Shown in pieces: positions 17,242 through 25,531 of a stretch of DNA of 54,611 nt; position 1 is the first letter of the stretch, and each line of letters opens with the position of its first letter. The position numbers and the translations under genes are program-made. The stretch is from Bacteroides sp. GTDB taxonomy: Bacteria; Bacteroidota; Bacteroidia; Bacteroidales; UBA7960. The DNA lies in the NCBI GenBank assembly GCA_036351255.1, contig JAZBOS010000031.1, forward strand, positions 1 through 54,611. The letters run 5' to 3'. The notes under the pieces were generated by a model. That model worked only from the letters and a program-made list of their open reading frames with translations. It had not been told where the DNA came from and did no database searches.

Positions 17242-18369
17242 ACACAATTCCTTCAACACCTCAACAAGCCTTTGGGCTTCTTCCAGGGTGTTGAACCGGC
17301 TGAAGGACAAGCGCAGATTGGGTATTTTCTGGTCAACCCCCAGGGCTGTCAGCACATGCGATGGCTTATTACTTCCTGACGAACAGGCACTGCCCGTCGA
17401 AACACAGATGCCCTCCAGGTCAATCATCGGAAGAAGCATATCAGCATCCATTCCCTCCGGCAATGAGACGTTCAGGATGGTATGAATGGCCTGGCCAAAA
17501 GGATCTCCGTTGAATTTTAGACCTTCTATTTCCCGTGGCAGAGTATCGAGAAGAAAATGCCTGACTTTTTGTATTTTCCGTTCCACAACATTCCTTTCTG
17601 TCAGGGCCATTTCCAGTGCTTTTGCCATGCCAGCAATGCCAGGAACATTTTCAGTACCCGCCCGCATATTCCTTTCCTGGGCACCCCCACTGACAAATGG
17701 GCCTATTCCAGTACCAGAACGAATATACATCGCCCCTACCCCTTTGGGTCCGTGAAATTTGTGGGCGCTCACCACTGCAAAATCAAAAGGAGAATTATCC
17801 AGATCCAAATCGAGTTTGCCAATGGCTTGCACGGTGTCGCTGTGAAAAAGGGCCCCGTATTTTTTGCATAAGGCTCCGACTTCCTCGATAGGTAAAATAT
17901 TTCCAATCTCATTATTGACGTGCATAAGCGTCACCACGGCAGGATCACCCACGGTCAGCAAATTTTCAAGATGCCCCATATCGGGCACACCCTTCTGGTC
18001 CACCTGCACATGCTCCACAACACATCCCATATGTTCTTTTAATGATTCAAGGGTCTGAAGCACTGATGGATGCTCAAGGGGTGTGGTGATAAATCGTTTC
18101 CGCTTTAAATCCTTGCAGCAACCCCAAAGAATGGCATTATTGGCCTCAGTTCCTCCTGAAGTAAAATAAATCTCACCTGCTTGCGCACGAAGCAAACGGG
18201 CAATCTCCCTGCGTGCTCGCTCCACTTCTACCCTCGCCTTTCGGCCAACCTCATGGGTGCTTGATGCATTGCCATAATTTCCCAGAACGATTTGGTGCAT
18301 AAAATCTGCCACTTCCTGAAAAACAGGCGTGGTGGCTGCATTATCGAAATAGATTACAGGACGCTTCAT
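17233..18369 (-). CDS. Cysteine desulfurase (NifS/IscS type)
   Basis: A 378-residue PLP enzyme that transfers sulfur from cysteine for Fe-S clusters or tRNA thiolation. The motifs are YFDNAATTP at the N-terminus, the PLP lysine K204 in SAHKFHGPKG, HSDTVQA (176-182), and the catalytic cysteine C329 in STGSACSSG. The short active-site loop and the SACSSG motif place it with group I (NifS/IscS) enzymes. No IscU or other Fe-S scaffold gene is adjacent. The -7 element TAATTTTG ends only 4 bases before the ATG, which predicts an essentially leaderless transcript. Confidence 0.92.
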   Translation of the reverse strand: MKRPVIYFDNAATTPVFQEVADFMHQIVLGNYGNASSTHEVGRKARVEVERARREIARLLRAQAGEIYFTSGGTEANNAILWGCCKDLKRKRFITTPLEHPSVLQTLESLKEHMGCVVEHVQVDQKGVPDMGHLENLLTVGDPAVVTLMHVNNEIGNILPIEEVGALCKKYGALFHSDTVQAIGKLDLDLDNSPFDFAVVSAHKFHGPKGVGAMYIRSGTGIGPFVSGGAQERNMRAGTENVPGIAGMAKALEMALTERNVVERKIQKVRHFLLDTLPREIEGLKFNGDPFGQAIHTILNVSLPEGMDADMLLPMIDLEGICVSTGSACSSGSNKPSHVLTALGVDQKIPNLRLSFSRFNTLEEAQRLVEVLKELCKK

Positions 18370-18373
18370 GATT

Positions 18374-18381
18374 CAAAATTA
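18374..18381 (-). promoter_or_regulatory. Promoter -7 element directly abutting the desulfurase start codon
   Basis: TAATTTTG on the minus strand is followed by AATC and then the ATG. With the usual distance to the transcription start, the mRNA would begin at or within a base or two of the start codon. Confidence 0.6.
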
Positions 18382-18455
18382 GCCATTCTGTTGTTGGGAA
18401 AATGCCCAATGCCCCCTAAAAATGCATTTTTTTTTAATTATTCAGTTCAAAACAC

Positions 18456-18463
18456 TAATTTTG
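18456..18463 (+). promoter_or_regulatory. Promoter -7 element for the dolichol-phosphate-mannose-synthase-like operon
   Basis: TAATTTTG in CACTAATTTTGAC, 92 bases upstream of the GTG at 18556. It is divergent from the desulfurase promoter. Confidence 0.55.
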
Positions 18464-18555
18464 ACTTTTCTACTGAAAAGGGAGATTCGTCAATTCCAGC
18501 AGAATAAAAGTTTTCCCGGATTCTATATCCCGGGGCCAAAAACCTGAGAGAAACG

Positions 18556-19293
18556 GTGGCCGACAGTTTGATTATTATTCCCACTTACAAGGAAAAGGAG
18601 AACATCGAAAAGATGATCCGGAAGGTTTTTAGCCTTCCCAAAGAATTCCACATCCTTGTAATTGACGATAACTCACCCGACGGGACAGCAAACATCGTAA
18701 AGTCCCTGATATCTGCCTTTGAAGGGAAGTTATTCCTTGAAAACCGAAAGGGTAAACAAGGGCTAGGCACCGCTTATATTCATGGTTTCAAGTGGGCCTT
18801 ACAGAGAGAATATCAGTATATTTTTGAGATGGATGCCGATTTCTCCCACAACCCCGATGACTTGCTGCGCCTGTATAAAGCCTGCGCAGTGGAAGGCTAT
18901 GACCTGGCCATTGGTTCAAGGTACATCAACGGGGTCAATGTAGTCAACTGGCCTATGGGCAGGGTGCTGATGTCCTATTATGCCTCGGCCTATGTGCGCC
19001 TGATTACGGGCATGGGCATTCGCGACACCACCGCAGGATTTAAATGTTACCGGCGTGAAGTACTAAAGGCAATCGATCTGAATAAAATCCAGTTTACCGG
19101 CTATGCCTTTCAAATCGAAATGAAATTCCTTGCCTGGAAACTTGGTTTTAAAATCAAGGAGATCTCCATCATTTTCATGGATCGCTCAGAAGGTGTCTCC
19201 AAAATGAGCAAGGGAATCTTCAAGGAGGCCATACTCGGAGTTATTAAATTGCGCTGGCAGAGTTTTTTCAAAACCTACCAGCGCGCAGCCTGA
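18556..19293 (+). CDS. Polyprenol monophosphomannose synthase-like GT2
   Basis: A 245-residue cytosolic family 2 glycosyltransferase of the Dpm1 type, without membrane helices. The motifs are IIIPTYKEKENI at the N-terminus, VIDDNSPDGTA, the metal-binding DAD in EMDADFSHNP (about 93-102), and GSRYINGVNVVNWPMGR, all characteristic of polyprenol-phosphate mannose synthases. It would move a hexose from a nucleotide sugar to a lipid carrier for envelope glycan building. GTG at 18556 is the start, since it gives MADSLIIIPTY with no spare sequence. It leads an operon with dihydroorotase (43-base gap) and the DUF4296 lipoprotein gene, an arrangement common in Bacteroidota. Confidence 0.9.
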   Translation: MADSLIIIPTYKEKENIEKMIRKVFSLPKEFHILVIDDNSPDGTANIVKSLISAFEGKLFLENRKGKQGLGTAYIHGFKWALQREYQYIFEMDADFSHNPDDLLRLYKACAVEGYDLAIGSRYINGVNVVNWPMGRVLMSYYASAYVRLITGMGIRDTTAGFKCYRREVLKAIDLNKIQFTGYAFQIEMKFLAWKLGFKIKEISIIFMDRSEGVSKMSKGIFKEAILGVIKLRWQSFFKTYQRAA

Positions 19294-19336
19294 AGCGTTT
19301 TTCTTTTCGCATTTTTCTGACCAAAACAATTACAAC

Positions 19337-20689
19337 ATGGCAGGCAATGCATTTTTTTTGAGAAATGCCACCATGGTCAACGAAGGTCAAACCTTCAGAG
19401 GGAGCCTGTTGATCATGGATGGTAAAATTGAGAAAGTCATTCCTGGTGATGCCCCCAAAAACATTGGAGACTATTACCACAGAATAAATCTGGAGGGCCT
19501 TCTGTTGTTGCCCGGCATAATAGACGACCAGGTCCATTTCCGTGAACCCGGTCTTACCCATAAAGGGCATATATACAGTGAAGCCAAAGCTGCGGTGGCA
19601 GGCGGTGTCACTAGTTTTATGGAAATGCCCAACACCCAGCCCCAAACCATTACCCAGAAATCCCTTGAAGAGAAGTTCAGACTGGGACAGGAAAAAAGCC
19701 TGGCCAACTATTCCTTTTTCATGGGCACCACCAACGACAATCTGGAGGAAGTCAAAGCCACTGACCCCAACTACGTTTGCGGCATAAAGATTTTTATGGG
19801 TGCCTCCACAGGCAATATGCTGGTTGATAAACCCGATTCCCTTTCGGGAATATTCAGGCACGCCCGCCTGCCCGTTGCCGTGCACTGTGAAGATGAAACC
19901 ACCATCCAAAAGAATCTGGTCCTTGCCAAAGAAAGATTCGGTGATCAGATTCCTTTGGATCAACACCCCATCATCCGCAGCCACGAAGCCTGCATTAAAT
20001 CCTCCCGCCTGGCTGTTGAGCTGGCAAAGAAATTCGGAACTCGCCTGCATCTGCTCCACCTGAGTACCGCTGACGAAATGAGCCTGCTTGATAACACGCA
20101 AGCAGTCAAAGACAAACAGATCACTGCGGAAGTCTGTATCCACCACCTCTGGTTTACCGATGCCGATTACGCCAACCGGGGCATGCTGATTAAATGGAAC
20201 CCGGCCATAAAAACCGCTGCCGACCGAGATGCATTAAGGCAAGCCCTCAACAATGGACTGATCGATGTGGTGGCTACTGACCACGCCCCCCATACATTGG
20301 TGGAGAAACAGCAACCCTATCTCAAATGTCCGTCTGGCGGACCAATGGTGCAGCATTCCCTCCTTGCAATGCTTGAGTTGGTCAACCAGGGTGTGCTGAC
20401 TCTCGAACAGATGGTGACCCTGATGTGTCATAACCCCGCCACCTGCTTCCAGATAAAAAGTCGTGGCTTTATTCGTGAAGGCTATGCTGCAGATTTAGTA
20501 GTAATCGATCCCCACAGGAAACAAACCATAACGAAAGATAATATCCTTTACCATTGCGGATGGTCGCCTATGGAAGGCGTTACGTTCGATTCCTCAGTAA
20601 TTTATACCTTTGTCAATGGGATACCCGTTTATGAAAAGGGGAACTTTCACGAAAGCGTCAAAGGACAAGCCCTTGAGTTCAGCCGTTAA
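19337..20689 (+). CDS. pyrC: Dihydroorotase
   Basis: A 450-residue amidohydrolase for the third step of pyrimidine synthesis, ring closure of carbamoyl aspartate. The signature DDQVHFREPGLTHKG (63-77) is present, but the first metal-ligand position, normally His in D-x-H-x-H, is Gln (Q65). The carboxylated lysine lies in CGIKIFMGAS, the later histidines in AVHCEDE and LHLLHLS, and the final catalytic aspartate in VATDHAPH. The Gln variant is, to my knowledge, usual in the Bacteroidota branch, so I take the enzyme as active. No other pyrimidine gene is adjacent, apart from the dihydroorotate-dehydrogenase-like gene at 42973-43959, far away. Confidence 0.88.
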   Translation: MAGNAFFLRNATMVNEGQTFRGSLLIMDGKIEKVIPGDAPKNIGDYYHRINLEGLLLLPGIIDDQVHFREPGLTHKGHIYSEAKAAVAGGVTSFMEMPNTQPQTITQKSLEEKFRLGQEKSLANYSFFMGTTNDNLEEVKATDPNYVCGIKIFMGASTGNMLVDKPDSLSGIFRHARLPVAVHCEDETTIQKNLVLAKERFGDQIPLDQHPIIRSHEACIKSSRLAVELAKKFGTRLHLLHLSTADEMSLLDNTQAVKDKQITAEVCIHHLWFTDADYANRGMLIKWNPAIKTAADRDALRQALNNGLIDVVATDHAPHTLVEKQQPYLKCPSGGPMVQHSLLAMLELVNQGVLTLEQMVTLMCHNPATCFQIKSRGFIREGYAADLVVIDPHRKQTITKDNILYHCGWSPMEGVTFDSSVIYTFVNGIPVYEKGNFHESVKGQALEFSR

Positions 20690-20744
20690 ACCCAATTTTT
20701 AGTTCCACCAGGAACGAAAGAGGACTTCTTAATCTTTGTTTTAT

Positions 20745-21215
20745 ATGCCCTTCAAGACATTGCAACGTTTTTCCTTATTTATCATCCTTGCCTTGATGCT
20801 AGGTTCATGTGACTTCTTCAAGTCGCCCGACCGGGAACCCTGCCATAAGATTCTACCCATTGAAAAAATGACAGATATCCTTACCGATATTTACCTAATG
20901 GATGGCTACCTGTCGAATCGGCAAAACAACTTGCATCAAACCCGTGACTCGGTCGAATATTTCTTTGCTGGGGTTTTCGCCAAACACGAAATTACCTATG
21001 AAGAATTCAAGGAGGCAATGGACTGTTACCTGTTGCACCGGGAGGACATGGACAAGATCCATGAAGAGATACTCAATCGTCTGAGTATTAAAATGTCGGA
21101 AGCAGATGCAGCCGTTGAACTCATGATCCAGCAACAACAAGAGGCTAGGGAAATGGCCGATAGCCTGAGGAATGATTCACTGAGTGCGGATTCGGTTCCG
21201 CTGATGCTCGATTGA
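20745..21215 (+). CDS. DUF4296 lipoprotein
   Basis: A 156-residue lipoprotein with a signal peptide and lipobox LGSC (Cys about residue 22). The DUF4296 domain begins about residue 38 with IEKMTDILTDIYLMDGYL and is entirely helical. The C-terminus is rich in Gln, Ser and Asp (IQQQQEAREMADSL). The function of this family is unknown. The start was placed at ATG 20745 in preference to the in-frame TTG at 20736. It is the third gene of the glycosyltransferase/dihydroorotase operon and is convergent, with a 9-base gap, with the following lipoprotein gene. Confidence 0.8.
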   Translation: MPFKTLQRFSLFIILALMLGSCDFFKSPDREPCHKILPIEKMTDILTDIYLMDGYLSNRQNNLHQTRDSVEYFFAGVFAKHEITYEEFKEAMDCYLLHREDMDKIHEEILNRLSIKMSEADAAVELMIQQQQEAREMADSLRNDSLSADSVPLMLD

Positions 21216-21224
21216 TATTAAGGC

Positions 21225-21647
21225 TTACCTGCGGGTAAAAACGGCAGTCACGTAATCCAGGTCTGCACCATCCAAGGCAGTATAAGTCAGCTCAATTTTT
21301 TCAGTAACAAACTTGCCTCTCCCCTCAATAGTGATGGTACCGTCGCATATGGTCTGCTCAACGATGGTCAACGTATTACCAGTGACCAGGGCTTTTGCCC
21401 TTTCCTGAACCCCCTGCATATAAAAGTTTGAGATCAGAATCTCTACACTGTTTGAGGTATTGCGCGTAATGGTCACATCATACACGTATCCCGGACCATA
21501 AAGGGTGCTGGTCTCAGTGGCTTTCCAATTGCCCAAAAACTTCTCTACGGGGTCGGCAAAAGGGTCTTCAATTTCATCAATACAACTGGTAAAAAAACCG
21601 GCAGCAAGGATGAAAAGCAGGTATAGAAGGGCCTTATTCAATTTCAT
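21225..21647 (-). CDS. Small lipoprotein, lipocalin-like
   Basis: A 140-residue lipoprotein with signal peptide MKLNKALLYLLFILAAGF and lipobox FTSC. The mature part is mostly beta strands (FLGNWKATETSTLYG near its start, LTYTALDG near its end), like the lipocalin-like domains of many Bacteroidota lipoproteins. FLGNW at the start of the mature domain resembles the lipocalin G-x-W motif. No ligand can be named. The start was placed at the second Met (21647), because it begins the signal peptide directly; the codon at 21671 adds eight polar residues. It lies 56 bases downstream of hutU on the same strand. Confidence 0.7.
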   Translation of the reverse strand: MKLNKALLYLLFILAAGFFTSCIDEIEDPFADPVEKFLGNWKATETSTLYGPGYVYDVTITRNTSNSVEILISNFYMQGVQERAKALVTGNTLTIVEQTICDGTITIEGRGKFVTEKIELTYTALDGADLDYVTAVFTRR

Positions 21648-21703
21648 GACAAAGTGTTTTTGTGGTTGCATACCTTCACCATGTCAAAATTCTTGCCAAA
21701 CTT

Positions 21704-23716
21704 TTATTTTTTGAACAGACTATCAATCATTTTTTCATCAGCCAGATTGGGAAGAGTGACCTTCAGTCTGGGATCCGCCACCATCGCGCGCTTTATGGCA
21801 AACATAGCCCCTTCGTTTCTCGCCCAACTCCTTCGGGCGATACCGTTGTTAACGTCCCAGAACAGCATCGACTCAAGCCGCCGGTCAGCTTCGTCGCTGC
21901 CATCCAGCAGCATCCCAAAACCGCCATTGATGACCTCGCCCCAGCCAACGCCGCCTCCGTTGTGGATGCTGACCCAGGTGGCCCCGCGGAAACTGTCGCC
22001 GATGACATTCTGCACGGCCATGTCAGCCGTATATTGTGAACCGTCATAAATATTCGAAGTCTCCCGGTAAGGGCTGTCGGTGCCACTCACGTCGTGGTGG
22101 TCGCGCCCAAGCACTACAGGTCCCTTTAAGCGATTGTCTCGAATGGCATCGTTAAATGCCCTGGCAATCCGGATGCGCCCTTCACTGTCGGCGTAAAGGA
22201 TACGCGCCTGCGAACCCACCACCAGATTGTTTTCTTCGGCCTGCCTGATCCACAAAAGATTGTCTGCCAGCTGCTGCCTTATCTCCTCCGGAGCTTCTTT
22301 CATCATTGATTCAAGTACTTCTGCAGCAATCTGGTCAGTGATATGAAGGTCCCGGGAATCAGAAGATGCACATACCCACCTGAAAGGTCCGAAGCCATAA
22401 TCGAAACACATCGGGCCCATAATATCCTGCACATAGGAGGGGTAAATAAAGGTGCCGTCGTCCTTAAACACATCGGCCCCTGCCCTTCCGGCCTCCAGCA
22501 GAAAAGCATTGCCATAGTCCCAGAAATACATCCCTCGTTCGGTCATCTTCCTGATGGCATTCACCTGCCGGATCAGCGAGGCCCGCACCTGCTCCTTAAA
22601 GGCTTCTGGATCCCGGGCCATCATTTCATTCGATTCCTCAAAACTCAAACCCACCGGATAATAACCACCTGACCATGGATTGTGCAAGGAAGTCTGATCC
22701 GATCCGAGTTCAATGTGGACATTTTCTTCCGCCAGTTTTTCCCATAGGTCAACGATATTGCCCTGGAATGCCAGACTTACCGCCTCTTTATGGCGTTTCG
22801 CTTCTTTGATGCGGTTCATCAGGGTGTTCAGGTCGTGATAAACCTCATCGACCCAGCCCTGCTCGTGCCTGATTTTGGTCACCTTGGGGTTGATCTCAGC
22901 TAAAACGCCAATAGCACCTGCGATCACGGCAGCTTTGGCCTGAGCCCCGGACATACCCCCCAACCCACTGGTCACAAAAACTTTCCCTGCAAGGCTGCCA
23001 TCGCTGCCAGGCAAACGGCGCCCTGCATTCAGCACGGTGATAGTGGTGCCGTGCACGATGCCCTGAGGCCCGATATACATAAACGATCCTGCCGTCATCT
23101 GCCCGTACTGGGTCACCCCCAAAGCATTAAAGCGTTCCTAATCGTCTGGCTTTGAATAGTTGGGAATCATCATCCCGTTGGTGACCACCACACGGGGAGC
23201 CTCTTTATGGGAAGGAAACAAGCCCATCGGATGCCCGCTATAGAGCACCAGCGTCTGCTCATCGGTCATCTCTGCCAAGTATTGCATCGTCAGCAGATAC
23301 TGAGCCCAGTTCTGAAAAACCGCCCCGTTGCCGCCATAGGTGATCAGCTCATGAGGGTGCTGTGCCACTGTATAATCCAGGTTATTGCTCAGCATCAGCA
23401 TGATAGCTCCAGCTTGCCTGCTCCGGTGAGGAAAAGCATCAATATCCCTGGCCGTAATGGGATAATCCGGCCGGAAACGGTACATGTAAATCCGTCCATA
23501 ATCCTCCAGCTCTTTGGCAAACTCAGGTGCCAGCAAAGCGTGATGCTTCTCGGGAAAGTAACGCAATGCATTCCTTACAGCCAGCTTCCTCTCAGCCAAG
23601 CACAGGATGTCTTTTCGGCGGGGAGCATGATTTACGCCAGCATCATAATGTTTGGGAGAAGGCAATTCCCCAGGAATACCCTGGAGAATGGCACGATGAA
23701 AATCAGACAGGATCAT
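21704..23716 (-). pseudogene. hutU: hutU (urocanate hydratase) interrupted by one in-frame TAG
   Basis: The two halves together give a 670-codon urocanase, the normal length for the longer Bacteroidota form. It hydrates urocanate in histidine breakdown using a tightly bound NAD+. Landmarks are HELITYGGNGAVFQNWAQY and LYSGHPMGLFPS in the N-half, and YGQMTAGSFMYIGPQG and GPMCFDYGFGPFRWVC in the C-half (the last with the conserved active-site cysteine). The frame is broken only by TAG at 23138-23140 (codon 193), in NYSKPDD-TAG-ERFNALGVTQYG. Relatives probably carry Trp there, so a single TGG-to-TAG change would explain it. Everything after it is intact. The start is ATG 23716; the TTG at 23734 lies inside the promoter. 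No other hut gene is nearby. Confidence 0.87.
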
Positions 23717-23731
23717 ATCTACTTTTTCTTG

Positions 23732-23739
23732 CAAAATTA
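23732..23739 (-). promoter_or_regulatory. hutU promoter -7 element TAATTTTG
   Basis: TAATTTTG followed by C on the minus strand ends 15 bases before the ATG at 23716. The in-frame TTG at 23734 is part of this element. Confidence 0.6.
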
Positions 23740-23785
23740 ATCATTTTGCAGGGGGAAAGTCAGCCCAAAAGAGTCAAAAACCTGA

Positions 23786-24208
23786 TTATTTACAGCCCGA
23801 AACCTCCTCTACGGCAATTTCTGCGACTTCCCACGAGAACCATTCCTCACGGATATCGTTTAGCGTTATGCCTTCGGCCACAAAGCGCATCCCAGCCAAG
23901 GCACCCCTAAGGCTTTGCCCGGCTTCAAGACAATATACATTTTCCCGGCTCTCAAAAAGCTCCTGATGATCTCGATAAAAGGAAATATCGAGCACCACCC
24001 TTACCGGGTAATCGTGGGTGTTGGTCAAACGCAGCGAAAGAGCCGCATTACCCTCTGCCTTGGTTATCTTTTCCCGGCCCCAACTGTATTGGATGCGAAT
24101 GCCTTCCTCTGTGCCGTAGTCTTCATAGCCTCGCTGGGCAAAAGTCGGATTCGAAAACCCCAGCGCTGCAGCCAGGAATATCATCAAGGTGATCAGCTTT
24201 TTCATCAT
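23786..24208 (-). CDS. Secreted protein of unknown function
   Basis: A 140-residue protein with a clear signal peptide (MMKKLITLMIFLAAALGF, cleaved after about residue 25 at TFA-Q). I do not recognise a family. The mature part looks like a beta-sandwich: GIRIQYSWGREKI, then ALSLRLTNTHDYPVRVVLDISFY, a pattern seen in Ig-like domains, with two cysteines (one in VYCLEAG, one at the C-terminus in VSGCK) that could form a disulfide. The promoter TACTTTTG at 24248-24255 supports separate transcription. The start is either of two adjacent ATG codons. Confidence 0.65.
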   Translation of the reverse strand: MMKKLITLMIFLAAALGFSNPTFAQRGYEDYGTEEGIRIQYSWGREKITKAEGNAALSLRLTNTHDYPVRVVLDISFYRDHQELFESRENVYCLEAGQSLRGALAGMRFVAEGITLNDIREEWFSWEVAEIAVEEVSGCK

Positions 24209-24209
24209 T

Positions 24210-24506
24210 TCAGGATTTTGGGTGTGTGATCCTTTTAATTACAGAGGCAAAAGTACAATGGAAAACAATACGGCACAAAGGCCTGTAAGAGCCAAAACCT
24301 TCTTTACATGAGAGAAAATCATAAAAAAATAAAAAAATACTTTTTATATCGATTTCGTCATAAAACCAGACATAAGGAAAAAGGTGAGCCCCGTTAATGA
24401 TGACATAAGCCATAATGAAATAGTCCGGATACCTTATCAGGATAAATATCAGGAAGGGGAAATAGATCAGTTGGGCAAAATTCTGCCAAAACCCTAGCGC
24501 CTGCAA
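24210..24506 (-). pseudogene. Possible fragment of a small membrane protein
   Basis: An open frame of 98 codons containing a membrane-protein-like stretch: FPFLIFILIRYPDYF, then INGAHLFPYVWFY. The stretch resembles the C-terminal part of DUF7010-type multi-pass proteins. The N-terminal half expected for such a family is missing, and a stop lies 12 codons upstream of the TTG start. That TTG also falls inside a TAATTTTG element (24504-24511), and the first ATG is at codon 32. The promoter of the next gene lies within this frame. It is best read as a decayed remnant; it could also be chance. Confidence 0.3.
24248..24255 (-). promoter_or_regulatory. Promoter -7 element TACTTTTG for the secreted protein gene
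   Basis: TACTTTTG followed by CC on the minus strand, 39 bases before the ATG at 24208. It lies inside the membrane-protein fragment. Confidence 0.5.
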
Positions 24507-24638
24507 AATTAAAAAACCAAAGAAATCAAAACGGATTTAAAAACATTTACAATGTTTGCTACCTGGCGAGATGTCTATTGTTTGCAATAAAAAATCTTTT
24601 CAGAAAAGCATAAAAGGGAAATTCCTTTATTACTGAAC

Positions 24639-24674
24639 AAAAAAGGTCCGGAATTAATTTCCGAACCTTTTTTT
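24639..24674 (-). terminator. Terminator of the sigma/Dma locus
   Basis: The stem AAAAAGGT...ACCTTTTT with one mismatch and an inner CGGAA/TTCCG, loop TTAAT, with flanking A and T runs. It lies just past the stop of the acidic lipoprotein gene at 24697. Confidence 0.8.
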
Positions 24675-24696
24675 AATCAGTTTTTCAGAACTTATG

Positions 24697-25437
24697 CTAG
24701 TCGTCATATTCTTCTTCAAAGGCTTCAATAATATCTTCAATCTTTTCTGAGATCAAATCTGCCAGTTCGGCATTACCATCAGGATCTTCCGAATAGATTT
24801 CAATGATTCCATCCCCGTTTCCGTCGGCAGCCTGCCCAAGGTCAACACCACCTGCTTCAGGACTAAATAAGGTGCCTAAGTCAAACGAAACGGTTAAAAT
24901 CGCATTGCTTGCATCATCAATAAACACAGGCTCCTCAAACTCAACTTCAACTTCAACTTCCTCATCCGACCAAAAAACAAAGGGCGTGCCATCAATGTTG
25001 CCCCTTATTAAAATGGATTTGCCATACATCTCAGAACCTGGGGTTTCATTCTCATCAAACTCAAACTCTATCTCATCATAAGCTGCCAAAGGTAATTCCA
25101 CGTTGTTCAATATGAAAGCTTCCAATGGATTACCATCCTCCATGAGGTTAATTAGAAAGGGCCCGTCAAACTCATAATCTGAGTAAACTGAATCAGACTC
25201 AAACATTGGGTCATCATCGTCAAACTCTATCTCAATTTCCTCAATATTAATCATGAAATCCTCAATGAAAACCTCTTCTGCAAGAGCACCATTTAAAGGC
25301 ATCGATTTTGCTGTGTGGTAAGTTGACTCAAACTTTATGGCCGCATTAGAATCCAACCCATCATCCTTTTCGCAAGATGTCAAAAATACAGCCAGGCTTA
25401 CTATCATTAGGACTTTAAAAAAATTCAGTGTTTTCAT
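24697..25437 (-). CDS. Acidic lipoprotein, DUF4382-like, in the ECF sigma/Dma locus
   Basis: A 246-residue lipoprotein with lipobox LTSC (C22). The mature part is extremely acidic, with runs such as IEIEFDDDD and EVEVEVEFEEP. The order of strands, with LPLAAYDEIEFEF followed by LIRGNIDGTPFVFW, parallels the lipoprotein at 27336-28151 (IPQGTYDPISFLFTF, then GNFTHNSKTRPFVIV). Both resemble DUF4382-type domains. Residues 205-213 (DGNGDGIIE) look like an EF-hand calcium loop. A non-housekeeping promoter-like site (25481-25506) precedes the gene; it is also 94 bases downstream of the Dma-like gene. It may be the surface output or the ligand sensor of the system; that is inference. Confidence 0.75.
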   Translation of the reverse strand: MKTLNFFKVLMIVSLAVFLTSCEKDDGLDSNAAIKFESTYHTAKSMPLNGALAEEVFIEDFMINIEEIEIEFDDDDPMFESDSVYSDYEFDGPFLINLMEDGNPLEAFILNNVELPLAAYDEIEFEFDENETPGSEMYGKSILIRGNIDGTPFVFWSDEEVEVEVEFEEPVFIDDASNAILTVSFDLGTLFSPEAGGVDLGQAADGNGDGIIEIYSEDPDGNAELADLISEKIEDIIEAFEEEYDD

Positions 25438-25480
25438 TTTAAAAAAAAATTAGTGAATAATTATTTTCTTGTCTCTATTA

Positions 25481-25506
25481 ATAAGACGCAGGATTTTCAA
25501 AAGGTG
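25481..25506 (-). promoter_or_regulatory. Candidate ECF promoter upstream of acidic lipoprotein 2
   Basis: On the minus strand, CACCTTTT (25506-25499), 10 bases, then CGTCTTAT (25488-25481). It matches the site at 28189-28215 at 7 of 8 and 8 of 8 positions. CGTC at -10 and an AC-containing -35 box about 17 bases apart are the usual ECF layout. The leader would be about 38 bases. Confidence 0.6.
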
Positions 25507-25531
25507 GGAATCAAAAAAACTCTTTTTTTGA

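Noticed and set aside
20702..20715. Hairpin GTTCC-ACCA-GGAAC after dihydroorotase as terminator
   Set aside because: It is short, has no T run, and the next gene in the operon follows 30 bases later.
7551..23716. TAG recoded as an amino acid across the genome
   Set aside because: At least eight intact genes in the window end with TAG exactly where their families end, so TAG works as a stop. Only mutS2 and hutU have internal TAG.
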